Below are positions 45,718-55,263 of a stretch of 64,000 nucleotides of DNA, piece by piece. The position numbers were made by a program, and so were the translations under genes. Position 1 is the first letter of the stretch; the number at the start of each line of letters is the position of its first letter. A model generated the notes under the pieces. It did not search any database. It saw only the letters and a program-made list of their open reading frames with translations, and was not told where the DNA came from. The stretch is from Pseudonocardia xinjiangensis (GTDB taxonomy: Bacteria; Actinomycetota; Actinomycetes; Mycobacteriales; Pseudonocardiaceae): contig NZ_JAAXKY010000022.1 in the NCBI RefSeq assembly GCF_012911925.1, forward strand, positions 1 to 64,000, given 5' to 3'.

Positions 45718-46421
45718 AGCCTCATCCTCACAAGATCGAAGCGCGATGGCGGCGCCGTTTATCATAGAGCACTATAATGGTGCGTGAATGTCGGTTTCAC
45801 TAGGAGTCGATTCGCGAGCCCGATTCATTTTTTGTCGCGTGATCCCAAAACGTCATCCTGAACGGAATGGGAACGAGAACGTCACATGCGTGGCGAATGG
45901 GTACAGCAACGGATGGGCGAAGCCCGGTTCACTCTTCCGGCCGACGTCGTGCAGAAGGGGCAGTTCGACGGTCTTGAGTGCCCGCCCATCGCCTGCTGAA
46001 CGTCCCTGGCGTTCGCTCAGGCTCGGTGATGACCTGATCGTTGAGGTCGCTTGTTCATGACTCCCCGCGGATACGCCGGAGAATCGTTGCCGCGTAATAC
46101 TACATTGTAAAACAGAGAATCTCATACTCCGCGGATTGGGTGGGCGCCCTGCACGCCACCATGTTGGTACTGCCGTCGTGCGCGAACCGCCGGAGCCGCC
46201 AGCACCACATGGCTTCCGTCGTCGCCCGGAGAATTCGAGCAAATAGGTCTAAATCCCGACCACGTAAAGCGCGGTGGCATTACCCAACCGGCAGCCGTTC
46301 ACGTGAGGGTTGAGCGTGGAAGCTAATCGTCGTGATACGGCAGTTTCACCACGTGGCGGTGATCGTCGACGCCACGCTGAAGAGAGGGTCCATCGCCGAG
46401 AGCTGCCGTGGCGCACACGTG
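45718..46421. other. Intergenic, relatively AT-rich, no firm gene
   Basis: A 37-codon frame at 45886-45999 (MRGEWVQQRMGEARFTLPAD...) looks plausible as a fragment but has a weak ribosome-binding site and no known family. The segment 46080-46120 is unusually AT-rich for this window. From about 46262 onward the sequence matches 40920-41089. Confidence 0.4.
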
Positions 46422-46826
46422 TCAGGCGGGCTGTCGCACTGCCGTCCCAAGAGCATTGTCGATCACGTAGCGCCAGCGTCCATCCGCGCCGCGGCGCACG
46501 ACATCGCTTGCCGAGCCTTCGAGGTGCACGTGCTCGCCGCCGGGACCTGTGCCATCAATTGACCAGTCCAGCACGATCTGGGCGATATCGCCGGCAACGG
46601 ACACATGGCGCGCCTTGGCCTGCAGCGGCAGGCCGAGACTGAGGTCGCGCTCGAGTTCGGCAGCGATCTCGGTGGGATCAGTGACGGTTCGCCCGTCTCT
46701 CGCGACGAACACGGCCCCCGGCTCGTAGTGGATCATCATTGCGCTGACCTTGCCGGAGTTGAACCGCTCAACCAGCGACGCGGCCATGCCTTCGGGTTCA
46801 GTGGGCAGTGAATAGGAATCGGACAT
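46422..46826 (-). CDS. NTF2-like (SnoaL/DUF4440) protein, copy 2
   Basis: A 134-residue protein almost identical to that at 41090-41494, with a few substitutions such as MSDSYSL for MSESYSL and SLGLPLQAKARH for KHGLPLKATTRH. ACAGGAGACCGCT precedes ATG 46826. The operator-like dyad lies at 46932-46947. A tetR remnant lies about 600 bases upstream on the same strand. Retaining two intact copies while neighbours decay suggests that the protein is under selection. Confidence 0.8.
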   Translation of the reverse strand: MSDSYSLPTEPEGMAASLVERFNSGKVSAMMIHYEPGAVFVARDGRTVTDPTEIAAELERDLSLGLPLQAKARHVSVAGDIAQIVLDWSIDGTGPGGEHVHLEGSASDVVRRGADGRWRYVIDNALGTAVRQPA

Positions 46827-47430
46827 AGCGGTCTCCTGTTCATTGGTTGACCTGTGGTGCGGCGATGACGACTCAGCGCTCCGTCGATCTGCCCAGGGCG
46901 GAGGCCCTCGTAGAGCAGCGAGCACAAAAACTAGACTGCTTGTTCCAGACTATGGCATCAGGCAGGCGGCCCACAGGATGCGACAAGTGGCGCACACCAC
47001 ATCGCCCAGGCGGCCTCCAGCCAGCGCGTGACACATCCCGGTGGCCGCGCACCCAACTCACTCACCTGCACGACCAGGGGACCCAGCGCCCGGCCTCCCA
47101 GCAACGGCGAGGACCGCGCATGCACCCATGGGACCGGCGATGCTCCGATCCGATCGTCCGCCGCGCTGTCCGCGCTCTCCCATCCATGTCGGAGAGCGAT
47201 ACGACGATGGACCATCTAGCACCAATGAAGCGGCCGGAGGTGCGGTTGGCGCCTGGGTTCGCCGGAGTGCGCGTAGGTAACCGACCCGCCATCGGAGCCG
47301 CTGGGAGGGCGCTGCAGCGCGTCGCTCCGCCTCGCTGCCTGCCCAGACACCCATCCCGCCTGCTACCGCCCACCGCTGGCGGCGATCGATATGGGTCGCA
47401 GATGGACGCGAGCCGGGCGCACGTCGCCTT
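46827..47430 (-). repeat. NTF2-gene upstream region (partner 5403-6009, inverted)
   Basis: The minus strand from 47430 to 46827 matches the plus strand 5403-6009 over about 600 bases, and its proximal 350 bases match 41495-41946. The three copies keep the operator-like dyad at the same distance from the gene start. Confidence 0.7.
46932..46947 (-). promoter_or_regulatory. Operator-like dyad before NTF2-like gene copy 2
   Basis: Read leftward it is TGGAAC-AAGC-AGTCTA, equivalent to 41609-41624 and 5884-5899. Confidence 0.5.
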
Positions 47431-47530
47431 TGACGCGTCGACCACCTGGCCCATAGTGGGTGCCGGCGACGCCTGCGGCATGCATGAGATCCGCGGCCGC
47501 ACGGAGAACGTGACAACGCTGGCCTCTTCT
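47400..47530 (-). pseudogene. TetR regulator N-terminal remnant
   Basis: The leftward frame includes HVLRAAADLMHAAGVAGT, matching RIVRAAADLMHANGVAGTTM of the intact TetR at 58874, then loses frame (VDASKAT is found in the neighbouring frame). No ligand-binding domain follows; the next sequence is the NTF2-gene upstream repeat. Confidence 0.6.
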
Positions 47531-48110
47531 GCCTTCGCAAGCTCCGTTATTGGACTCTTCGGTATTGTCGCGGCCACTTTCATGGTCACGATCGACCTCG
47601 CTGGCTGGCAGGACAGCGTCGACCACCTTCTGGTGCTATTCCCCTTCGCTCGGACGGCTGGCGGCATTGTGCAGTTCCTGGCCGGTATGTGGGCCTACAA
47701 CGTCCGCGACGCCTTCGCCACCGCCATGCACGGATTCTGGGGATTCTTCTGGATCGCCTACGGTCTTTACACTCTGCTCGTCGGCCTCGGTGTCCTCTTC
47801 CCCCGATCCTCGCCGCAGACAGCGCCGCCTCCGCCTACGGCTTCTGGTTCGTCGTGCCCGGCGCCATCACCTAGATCGGGGCCGCCGCCGCGACCACCGA
47901 GAACGTCGCTCTCGCCGGCGTGCTCACGATGCTCGCCGCTGGCTGCACACTCCTGGCCATTGGATTGCTCGGCGCCCACGCCACTGTCCTGGTCATCGGC
48001 GCCTGCCAGCTGATCACCAGCGGCCTGCTCGCCTGGTACCTGACCAGCGCCATGGTGTCGCAAGCCGCCTTCGGGCCACGTCCTTCCCTGGCGAGCTTGG
48101 TACCGCCGGG
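47510..48110 (+). pseudogene. GPR1/FUN34/YaaH-type acetate transporter, frameshifted
   Basis: Frames read SSVIGLFGIVAATFMVTIDL, GGIVQFLAGMWAYNVRDAFA, GFWGFFWIAYGLYTLLVGLG, then after a frame change ASAYGFWFVVPGAIT followed by a TAG, and VALAGVLTMLAAGCTLLAIG and CQLITSGLLAWYLTSAMVS. The order and FLAGMW...GFWGFFW motifs are those of the acetate uptake (AceTr) family, with six membrane segments. At least one frameshift and one stop interrupt it. Confidence 0.7.
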
Positions 48111-48626
48111 CCAGCAACCTCGCTCATGGCCGACATCGATGACCTCGCCGCGCACCGCGTGGGGCAAGCACATCTGCTCGACCGGTGACGACCAGGACTC
48201 GGCTCGCGTGGCCGGTATCCGGACCCGGGCGCGAGTACCCGACATCTCGTAGAGCTCAACCTGGCCAGCATCACGGCTGAGGGTCATCGGTGGTAGCGAC
48301 CTCTTCGCGGCACGGACCGAATGAGATCCCCTCAGGCCTTCATCCGACGTGGCGTGCCGGGCTAGGATGAGTACGTATGCGATCAGGTTGGCGATCCATC
48401 TACAATCGGGATAGGCCGACCGGCAACACCGCCGGCCACCAATGGGAAGTGTTGATCGTTCGCCGCGAGGGCGAACCCACACCTAGATCATGACGACGCG
48501 ACTCCAGCCCGTCGATCCCGATGAGATTCAGGTCGACGATATGAGCAACGGACCGCGCACCGCCTGAGCCCGGGCCGCTTCCCAGGTCGTGCGACGAGGT
48601 GGGGCTCTCGCGCGCCAGGAGGTCCG
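48111..48626. other. Intergenic stretch with possible short fragments
   Basis: A 25-codon frame at 48490-48567 (MTTRLQPVDPDEIQVDD...) may be the severed start of a gene. Nothing else was recognised. CCAGGAGGTCCG at 48615-48626 is the ribosome-binding site of the next gene. Confidence 0.35.
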
Positions 48627-49292
48627 ATGACGACCGAAGATCCGGAGTTGGGCGTCTTGGCCCAACAGGTCAGTACCGCTGACATCGTGGACGCCATGGG
48701 ACGGCTGCACCGGCACCGATGCCACCTTCTTGACCTGGTGAGCCCGACGCCGGGCAGATTGCTCTTCGGCCCGGCGGTCACGATCTCGTACTTTCCGTCC
48801 TGCGAAGTAGCGCTGCCATCTGATCGCTACAACTTCGGCAAGCTGTTCGACGAAGCGGTGTCCGATGGTGGCATGGGCAGCGTGCTGGTGTTGGCGAGCA
48901 ACGGTCATCCCGATGTCTCAATCGCGGGGGGTACCAAGCTGAGCCGGCTGGCCCGCCACAACTTGGCCGGCGTGCTGACCGACGCGCGGCTACGCGACTT
49001 CGCGGAACTCTCGACGTACAGTTTTGCTGCGTACTGCCGAGGTGAGGCGATCCACTGGGGTGGTGCCGTCATCACTCCGTTCGAGGCGAATCGGCCCGTA
49101 GTGGTGAACGGTGTTGCCGTTCGGCCTGGCGACTACGTGTTCGCGGACGCGTCAGGCGCCGCGGTCATCCCGCATGCCCAAGTGAGGACGGTGCTTCATG
49201 GGGCCGTCAGCGTGGTCTCCGACGACGCTGCGACAGTCAAAGCATTGCTCGAAGGCGACCGGGGGAGGGACGGGAGTGCCTCGGAGCGGTGA
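48627..49292 (+). CDS. RraA-family protein (HMG/CHA aldolase-like)
   Basis: A 221-residue RraA-fold protein. STADIVDAMGR near residue 16 is the typical first helix, GRLLFGPAVTISYF follows, and the loop GVLTDARLRDFAELSTYSFA carries the DxxxRD motif (here DARLRD) that binds metal and pyruvate in 4-hydroxy-4-methyl-2-oxoglutarate aldolases. The family also includes the RNase E inhibitor, but actinobacteria usually use these as aldolases or decarboxylases in aromatic catabolism. It precedes the flavodoxin-like gene by 126 bases on the same strand. Confidence 0.8.
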   Translation: MTTEDPELGVLAQQVSTADIVDAMGRLHRHRCHLLDLVSPTPGRLLFGPAVTISYFPSCEVALPSDRYNFGKLFDEAVSDGGMGSVLVLASNGHPDVSIAGGTKLSRLARHNLAGVLTDARLRDFAELSTYSFAAYCRGEAIHWGGAVITPFEANRPVVVNGVAVRPGDYVFADASGAAVIPHAQVRTVLHGAVSVVSDDAATVKALLEGDRGRDGSASER

Positions 49293-49418
49293 GATCGTTG
49301 GAGCCAGGCGTCTACCGCCTTACTGGGTCATCCGCGTGTTCACCGTCTCGGCGATCGCTATAAAGCACCTGTCCAGCGAGGTCGAACGAACGGCCTCACT
49401 CGCTTCGAAGGAATTCAG

Positions 49419-50132
49419 ATGGATCTTCGTTTCGATGGCCTCCGAGCCTTGTTCTTCAACGGAACCCTCAAGCGGTCTCCAGAATCGAGCAATACAGAGG
49501 GCCTGATCCGGCTCAGCGCCGACCTGATGAAGCGGGAGGGCGTGGAGGTGGAAGTCATACGGACCATCGACCACGACATCGCCGTCGGGGTCTATCCCGA
49601 CATGACTGAACACGGTTGGACGACCGACGAGTGGCCTGCCCTCTACGACAAGGTCCTTGCTGCCGAGATTCTTGTGTTGTGCGGTCCGATCTGGCTTGGC
49701 GACAACTCTTCCGAAATGAAGAAGATCATCGAGCGGCTCTATGCGTGCTCACACCTGCTGAACGACGCCGGACAGTACGCCTACTACGGTCGAGTAGGCG
49801 GCTGTCTCATTACGGGCAACGAGGACGGCGTCAAGCACTGTGCGATGAACGTGCTTTACAGCCTGCAGCACATAGGGTACACAATCCCACCGCAGGCCGA
49901 TGCAGGCTGGATCGGGGCCATCGGCCCTGGCCCGTCTTATCTCGATCCGGGGTCGGGTGGGCCGCAGAACGACTTCACCAATCGCAACACCGCGTTCATG
50001 ACGTGGAACCTCATGCACCTCGCGCAGATGATCAAGAGCGCTGAGGGCATCCCTGCACATGGCAACGGGCGTTCGGAGTGGGACCGAGGTCGCCGATTCG
50101 ACTTCGAAAATCCCAACCCCGAGTACCGATGA
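49419..50132 (+). CDS. Flavodoxin-family NAD(P)H-dependent reductase
   Basis: A 237-residue flavodoxin-fold protein. ALFFNGTLKRSPESSNTEGL near residue 10 is the phosphate-binding loop for FMN, LVLCGPIWLGDNSSEMKKII near 87 the second flavin loop, and GGCLITGNEDGVKHCAMNVL the third. It resembles the NADPH-dependent FMN reductase group acting on quinones, azo or nitro compounds. AAGGAATTCAG precedes ATG 49419. A C-terminal fragment of a second copy lies at 15515. Confidence 0.85.
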   Translation: MDLRFDGLRALFFNGTLKRSPESSNTEGLIRLSADLMKREGVEVEVIRTIDHDIAVGVYPDMTEHGWTTDEWPALYDKVLAAEILVLCGPIWLGDNSSEMKKIIERLYACSHLLNDAGQYAYYGRVGGCLITGNEDGVKHCAMNVLYSLQHIGYTIPPQADAGWIGAIGPGPSYLDPGSGGPQNDFTNRNTAFMTWNLMHLAQMIKSAEGIPAHGNGRSEWDRGRRFDFENPNPEYR

Positions 50133-50515
50133 CAAGCCGCCGACCAGCGCCTGCTGCTGTCCGCCGAACTAGGTCGACGGCGTACGGGAGGTCAGCGGTC
50201 CAAGCCTTGCTGCCACCCCGCCCACCACCCTGTAGCCGCTACGCGCTGACCATAATGCATGTGTACATCCCCTGCCGGAGCTACCCAATCGATACACCAC
50301 CGTGCCGCTTCCGTCTGCGCCGATCTTTACCAAGGCCCACCGTCTACCACGTCCGTGCTGAGTAGATGCCGATTGCTTCCATTGGTTGGTCGACCATGGC
50401 GGTCGGAGTTGTCGCCGCCAACGGATTCGGCTCGGTCGGCGGAGGGAGCGGATCGGTCGGCGGAGGGATGCAGGGCCCTGACCGGCCGCCTCCCTTGCAG
50501 CCGGGGACGCCGGGC
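50133..50515. other. Intergenic, no recognised gene
   Basis: A short direct repeat GGATCGGTCGGCGGAGGGA-like pair occurs at about 50427-50470. Frames look random. Confidence 0.35.
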
Positions 50516-50842
50516 TCACCGATAACGGCCGTCGAAGCTTGATCCCCGGTCGAGCTCGGTGAACCGCACGCCCACGATCCGGCCTTCCTCCACGATCCAA
50601 TGCAAGTCGTAGCAGGCGCGATAGCTGGGAGGCCAGAAGGAGCAGAAGCGGCCGTCATCGATGTACCACTTGCCCTGTGTCGGCCGGCCCTGCTCGACGT
50701 AGGTGGTAGCGCCGCTGGATTCGAAGACCTGGGTGGAACCGTCGTTGTAGACGAAGGCCTCCGCCGTAACCGCGGTGGGGATGTGTCCCTCGATGACAGA
50801 GTCGCCATCCACGGCATGGATGTTCTTGAGCGTGTCGACCAT
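50516..50842 (-). CDS. 108-residue protein of unknown function
   Basis: A small, probably beta-rich protein: TAEAFVYNDGSTQVFESSGA, TYVEQGRPTQGKWYIDDGRF, CSFWPPSYRACYDLHWIVEE, then FTELDRG. The GKWxxxDGRxCxxWPP...C pattern recalls lipocalin-like or DUF995-type barrels that bind a ligand, but I cannot assign it. AAGGAGAAACTG precedes ATG 50842. No signal peptide. Confidence 0.6.
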   Translation of the reverse strand: MVDTLKNIHAVDGDSVIEGHIPTAVTAEAFVYNDGSTQVFESSGATTYVEQGRPTQGKWYIDDGRFCSFWPPSYRACYDLHWIVEEGRIVGVRFTELDRGSSFDGRYR

Positions 50843-51089
50843 CAGTTTCTCCTTCGGAGGGTATTCAGCCTGGTGGGACGGAATGCACCGTCGATGTGCG
50901 AGGCGGCGCGAGCGCCGTGCTGGTCGGCGAGAACTCGTTCGATAGGACTAACCGTGTCTCTCAGATGGGTGTCGCTTCCGACCCCTCGTCCGCGGCCGCC
51001 TGATGGGGGTGCACACTGGTCCACCGGTCTCACACACTGATCAATCGGGTAACAACACCGTCGTTTCCGGCGCGTTGGTGGCCTCAGGC
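50843..51089. other. Intergenic, no recognised gene
   Basis: About 250 bases between two leftward genes. No dyad or obvious terminator hairpin was recognised. Confidence 0.3.
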
Positions 51090-51539
51090 TTATTCTTGTT
51101 CGTCTTCATCGGCGACGATGTGTACCGCGGCCTCTTCGGCGGAGGCCGCTCCACCATCGCGACCGATGTCCACCGCGTAGAGGTAGGTGTAATCGTCGAT
51201 CTCGCCCGTGGCTTCAACGTCGATCAACCTCCCTGAGCGCGCCGTGCCGGCTTCGTTGTCGTACAACTCGCCGTCGGTGTCCGAGGCGTCTCCCAGCCCA
51301 TCCCCGTCGGGGATCATGATGTCGGGCAGCTCGCGTGCCAAGCGGCCGTTGAGGCTTTCGTGTTCGGCCGCTTCCCTCGCGGTGAGGCCGTAGTCGTTGA
51401 GCTCCCACGGACGGTCTGGAGGGGAGTAGCCCTCGTCCAGTACGTCGAGGACCCCGCGGTTGTCAAGGCTGTCCTCAGGCTGAAGGAGCCCGGAGTCGAT
51501 GTCGACGCCGTCGGTCTCGTCGCTGTCGTCTGTGGACAT
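51090..51539 (-). CDS. DUF5709-family acidic protein
   Basis: A 149-residue, strongly acidic actinobacterial protein. LLQPEDSLDNRGVLDVLDEG, YSPPDRPWELNDYG, ESLNGRLARELPDI and GGAASAEEAAVHIV are the DUF5709 landmarks in order. The function is unknown; the acidic, disordered composition suggests a stress-linked binding protein. ATG 51539 lies 1 base after the stop of the molybdopterin oxidoreductase copy 2 (TGA-C-ATG), so they form an operon. GGGAG lies before the start. Confidence 0.8.
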   Translation of the reverse strand: MSTDDSDETDGVDIDSGLLQPEDSLDNRGVLDVLDEGYSPPDRPWELNDYGLTAREAAEHESLNGRLARELPDIMIPDGDGLGDASDTDGELYDNEAGTARSGRLIDVEATGEIDDYTYLYAVDIGRDGGAASAEEAAVHIVADEDEQE

Positions 51540-51540
51540 G

Positions 51541-52149
51541 TCAGTCTCCCTGGTAGCGCTGCTCGAGCCAGGGGTCTCCCCGGTCGTGGTATCCGTTGCG
51601 CTCCCAGAAGCCGGGCTGGTCCTGGGGCAGTAGCTTGAGCCCGGACACCCACTTCGCGCTTTTCCAGAAGTACAGGTGGGGCACGAGCAGCCGGGCCGGT
51701 CCTCCGTGGATCGCTTCCAGCGGCGTGCCGTTCACGTTCCAGACCACCCACGCCTTGCCGTCGGTCACATCTTCGATCGGCAGGTTGGTGGTGTAGCCGG
51801 TGTGCGAACGGGCGAGCACGAACGCCGCGTCGTCGAACGGACCCGCTGCCTTCAGAAGGGTGTCAACCGAGACCCCGTCGAACGTCATGCCGAACTTCGA
51901 CCAGGTGGTGACGCAGTGAATGGCGCCCTCGTAACGAGATCCCGGCAGGGCTTGGATCTCCTCCCAGCTCCACGTGGTAGGCGTCATGACCAGGCCGTCG
52001 ACGGTGAAGGTCCAGCCATCGGTGCGGATGGACGGTGTGGCTTCGGCGTGCAGGACAGGCCACCCGTCGCCGGCGTCGTACTGACCGGGCGGCAGGCGCG
52101 GATCGCGCTCGGCCGCGCGACGCGTGAATCCTCTGGTGACCGGCATCAT
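51541..52149 (-). CDS. Sulfite oxidase-like molybdopterin oxidoreductase, copy 2
   Basis: A 202-residue cytoplasmic molybdopterin protein, close paralogue of that at 12221-12829. GAIHCVTTWSKFGMTFDGV places the molybdenum cysteine at 79 and IHGGPARLLVPHLYFWKSA is conserved. AGGAAGC precedes ATG 52149. Here the partner gene is DUF5709 rather than an FAD reductase, so its electron donor is not evident; it might share the reductase encoded at 11502. A regulon promoter lies about 150 bases upstream. Confidence 0.9.
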   Translation of the reverse strand: MMPVTRGFTRRAAERDPRLPPGQYDAGDGWPVLHAEATPSIRTDGWTFTVDGLVMTPTTWSWEEIQALPGSRYEGAIHCVTTWSKFGMTFDGVSVDTLLKAAGPFDDAAFVLARSHTGYTTNLPIEDVTDGKAWVVWNVNGTPLEAIHGGPARLLVPHLYFWKSAKWVSGLKLLPQDQPGFWERNGYHDRGDPWLEQRYQGD

Positions 52150-52302
52150 GCTTCCTCTCGTCTGCGTTTGGCCGTGCGATTTGGGCTGGCCGGTCTCAGG
52201 ATCGACACGACGTCACTGTCGGTGTTCGAATCTGCCGGTCATCCGACCAGCGCGAGCGACCGCAGGGCGACTTGGCACGGTGCTCGCATACCGTGCGACA
52301 TC

Positions 52303-52336
52303 TAGTTACCCGTCAAATCCGGTACTGTCAAGTCCA
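52303..52336 (-). promoter_or_regulatory. Regulon promoter of molybdopterin oxidoreductase copy 2
   Basis: Read leftward, TGGACT-TGAC-AGTACC (52336-52321) contains TTGACA (52331-52326); after 17 bases the -10 is TAACTA (52308-52303). The right arm of the operator is degenerate. Confidence 0.6.
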
Positions 52337-52473
52337 GTTCATGCGCGGGTTAGATCCTCTTCGGTGCGGGCGCTCGCGACCATCTAGCTGGGTGAATATG
52401 ACATAAGGTGCAAGTTGCGCCCCCACGGTCGGGGCGCCGGTTCCATCCGAAGACGGCTGGAGTCGGGTCTCAG

Positions 52474-52523
52474 TGAACTTGACAGTTCGACGCCAAGACC
52501 TGATAGTCGGACTCGATAGTCCA
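52474..52523 (+). promoter_or_regulatory. Regulon promoter upstream of ctaD, with two dyads
   Basis: TGAACT-TGAC-AGTTCG (52474-52489) contains TTGACA (52479-52484); after 17 bases GATAGT (52502-52507) forms the -10. A second dyad CGGACT-CGAT-AGTCCA (52508-52523) directly overlaps the expected transcription start. The first gene in this direction is ctaD, about 210 bases away. It is back to back with the promoter at 52303-52336. Confidence 0.65.
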
Positions 52524-52721
52524 GAGAGTCGACGACGTGTGGCCATCGGAGGACATCGAGCCTCGCTCTCCGCCGTCCGAGGTGCTCCTCAAGATCAACG
52601 ATGACCCAGCGTAGCTACTGGCTTTCGCAACGCGAAGCGGTCTACGCGTCCGCGCAGGCGCTCGCCGAGCGGTCGAGCGAAGCGGTGTGAATCTGGCGGG
52701 CTGGTTAGCGCAGGAGGCGAT

Positions 52722-54476
52722 ATGACACAGCTTGTTCCGGCACCGGTCCGTGCTCGTGCAGCACCGGTGCGCCGTGCGGCCGTGGGGTCAGCACTCGTCA
52801 GGATGCTGCGGACGACGGACGCCAAGGACATCGCGGTCCTGTATCTGGTGACGGCCTTCGTGTTCTTCCTGGCCGGCGGGGCCATGGCGCTGTTGATACG
52901 CGCCGAGCTCGCCCGGCCCGGTCTGCAGTTTCTATCGAACGAGCAGTACAACCAGCTGTTCACCATGCACGGCACGATCATGCTGCTGCTGTATGCGACG
53001 CCGATCGTGTTCGGTTTCGCCAACTACATCGTGCCGCTGCAGATCGGCGCCCCGGACGTGGCGTTCCCGCGGCTCAACGCGTTCTCGTACTGGCTGTTCC
53101 TGTTCGGTGGGTTGATCGTGCTCTCCGGCTTCTTGACGCCGGGTGGGGCCGCCGATTTCGGCTGGACCGCCTACGCGCCCCTGTCCGGCGTGGTCCACTC
53201 ACCCGGCAGCGGGTCAGACCTGTGGATTATCGGCTTGGTCGTCGGAGGACTGGGCACGATCCTCGGGGCCGTCAACTTCATCACCACCATCGTCTGCATG
53301 CGCGCCCCGGGCATGACGATGTTCCGGATGCCGATCTTCACCTGGAACATCCTCATCACCGCGATCCTGATCCTCATCGCGTTCCCGGAGCTCACAGCGG
53401 CGTTGCTCGGTCTGCTGGCCGACCGCCACCTCGGAGCCCACGTGTTCGACCCGGCCAACGGCGGGGCGATCCTGTGGCAGCACCTGTTCTGGTTTTTCGG
53501 CCATCCCGAGGTCTACATCATCGCGTTGCCGTTCTTCGGCATCGTCTCCGAGGTTTTCCCGGTGTTCGCCCGCAAACCGATCTTCGGCTACAAGGGCCTG
53601 GTCTACGCCACGATCGCGATCGCCGCGCTGTCGGTGGCGGTATGGGCCCACCATCTGTACGCCACCGGAGCTGTGCTGCTGGCCTTCTTCTCCTTCACCA
53701 CGTTCCTGATCGCGGTGCCGACGGGCGTCAAGTTCGTCAACTGGATCGGCACGCTGTGGAAGGGGAACATGACCTTCGAGCCCCCGATGCTGTTCGCGCT
53801 GGGCTTCCTGGTCACGTTCCTGCTCGGTGGCCTCACCGGAGTTCTGCTGGCCTCGCCGCCGCTCGACTTCCACGTCTCGGACACCTACTTCGTGGTGGCG
53901 CACTTCCACTACGTGCTGTTCGGCACGATCGTGTTCGCCACCTACTCCGGCATCTACTTCTGGTTCCCGAAGATGACCGGCCGGATGATGGACGACACCC
54001 TCGGCAAGGTCCACTTCTGGCTCACCTTCATCGGCTTCCACCTGACCTTCCTGGTGCACCACTGGCTGGGCGCCGAGGGCATGCCCCGCCGCTACGTCGA
54101 CTACCTGCCCACCGACGGGTTCACCACGCTCAACACGATCTCCTCGATCGGGGCGTTCGTGCTCGGGGCATCCACGCTGCCCTTCATCTGGAACTTCTTC
54201 CGCAGCTACCGCTACGGCCGCGTGGTCACCGTTGACGACCCGTGGGGCTTCGGCAACTCGCTGGAGTGGGCCACGAGCTGCCCGCCGCCGCGGCACAACT
54301 TCACCGAGCTCCCGCGCATCCGCTCGGAGCGGCCGGCGTTCGAGCTGCACTACCCGCACATGGTGGAGCGCTACCGCCGCGAGGCACACGCCGGCCGCCG
54401 GGCCTCGCCCTCCGAAGTAGCGGCTCAGGCCAGGGCGCGGGAAACGCAACCCAACTCGGACCCGCGTTCACGCTGA
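52722..54476 (+). CDS. ctaD: Cytochrome c oxidase subunit I (aa3 type)
   Basis: A 584-residue polytopic membrane protein with 12 helices, the catalytic subunit that reduces O2 and pumps protons. [20 protein letters not shown] carries a haem a ligand, [15 protein letters not shown] the HPEVY copper-B/tyrosine motif, WAHHLY two further copper-B histidines and [10 protein letters not shown] the haem a/a3 histidines. CAGGAGGCGAT precedes ATG 52722. No ctaC, ctaE or ctaF lies nearby, so this is a lone, possibly stress-induced isoform relying on other subunits. A fragment of a second copy lies at 59146. Confidence 0.95.
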   Translation: MTQLVPAPVRARAAPVRRAAVGSALVRMLRTTDAKDIAVLYLVTAFVFFLAGGAMALLIRAELARPGLQFLSNEQYNQLFTMHGTIMLLLYATPIVFGFANYIVPLQIGAPDVAFPRLNAFSYWLFLFGGLIVLSGFLTPGGAADFGWTAYAPLSGVVHSPGSGSDLWIIGLVVGGLGTILGAVNFITTIVCMRAPGMTMFRMPIFTWNILITAILILIAFPELTAALLGLLADRHLGAHVFDPANGGAILWQHLFWFFGHPEVYIIALPFFGIVSEVFPVFARKPIFGYKGLVYATIAIAALSVAVWAHHLYATGAVLLAFFSFTTFLIAVPTGVKFVNWIGTLWKGNMTFEPPMLFALGFLVTFLLGGLTGVLLASPPLDFHVSDTYFVVAHFHYVLFGTIVFATYSGIYFWFPKMTGRMMDDTLGKVHFWLTFIGFHLTFLVHHWLGAEGMPRRYVDYLPTDGFTTLNTISSIGAFVLGASTLPFIWNFFRSYRYGRVVTVDDPWGFGNSLEWATSCPPPRHNFTELPRIRSERPAFELHYPHMVERYRREAHAGRRASPSEVAAQARARETQPNSDPRSR

Positions 54477-55263
54477 CGGAAACGCGGTGTGCGCCGCGGA
54501 ATCACTGGAGGCTCGGCGTAGTGCGATCCGGCCCCGACGCTTCTGGAGGGAGCGGCAAGTCTGATCCTCAGAGCGCGCCAGCGGGGATCCGGCTGCCTAA
54601 CTCGGTCCGGCGGATGTGCCAAACACTGCATCGCGATCGATGGCATGTTCGGCAGCCCCCGTTATCGTTGACTCCATCCCCGTCCCGTTGCCGAACACCT
54701 GCGCGTCACGGCGACATCACCCCGCGAGTGGAGGAGCTTTCTTGTCCACCGACGACACCGCTGCGGACTACGCGCCGACCTCGCGCACCTCTTGGAGCTA
54801 TGGAACATGCTTCTCACGTGGAAGCACCCTGATGACTACGGGAGAAGGACGTCGCGGCCAGGGGCTGCGCGATCGGTCAGGACTGCTGCTCGAGAAGGTG
54901 TAAGAGGTTGGCATCTCGCCGCAGAAGACCTGAAGTCCGATCGGAGCGACCGAACGTCCAATGAGCTCGATCACAACATGCGCACGGTTGACCGCCCGAA
55001 CCTTTCTATCGAGATGCCGGCGACGTGAGCAAGGTTCCCTGCCATCACGGAGCTGTCGCGCCGGGTACCGACGGCAACGTGATCAGGTTCTATCTCGGTC
55101 TCGCCGACTGTTCCCATCGATGTCGTTGTCGAACGGCCGCGTCACTGCCCGCGTGACTCGACTAGCGGCTGTATCTCGGCGACGAGCTTGACCTCCACCA
55201 GTTAATTACGGGACGCCAAGCTCGCTATGCCGATCTACCGCCCGGCGATCGCGTCGCCGGTCC
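54477..55263. other. Gene-poor stretch, no recognised feature
   Basis: Nearly 790 bases. A frame around 54780-54900 (LAHLLELWNMLLTWKHPDDY) looks faintly coding-like but matches nothing I know. No dyad with both arms was found. Confidence 0.4.

Noticed and set aside
46847-48013. A 388-codon plus frame as a novel membrane protein
   Set aside because: Its first 220 codons are the antisense of the duplicated NTF2-gene upstream region; only the part from 47510 is coding-like and it is a frameshifted acetate transporter.
53214-54449. A 411-codon minus-strand frame across ctaD
   Set aside because: It is composed of Glu/Arg/Asp-rich low-complexity sequence antisense to conserved oxidase helices and has no start signal.
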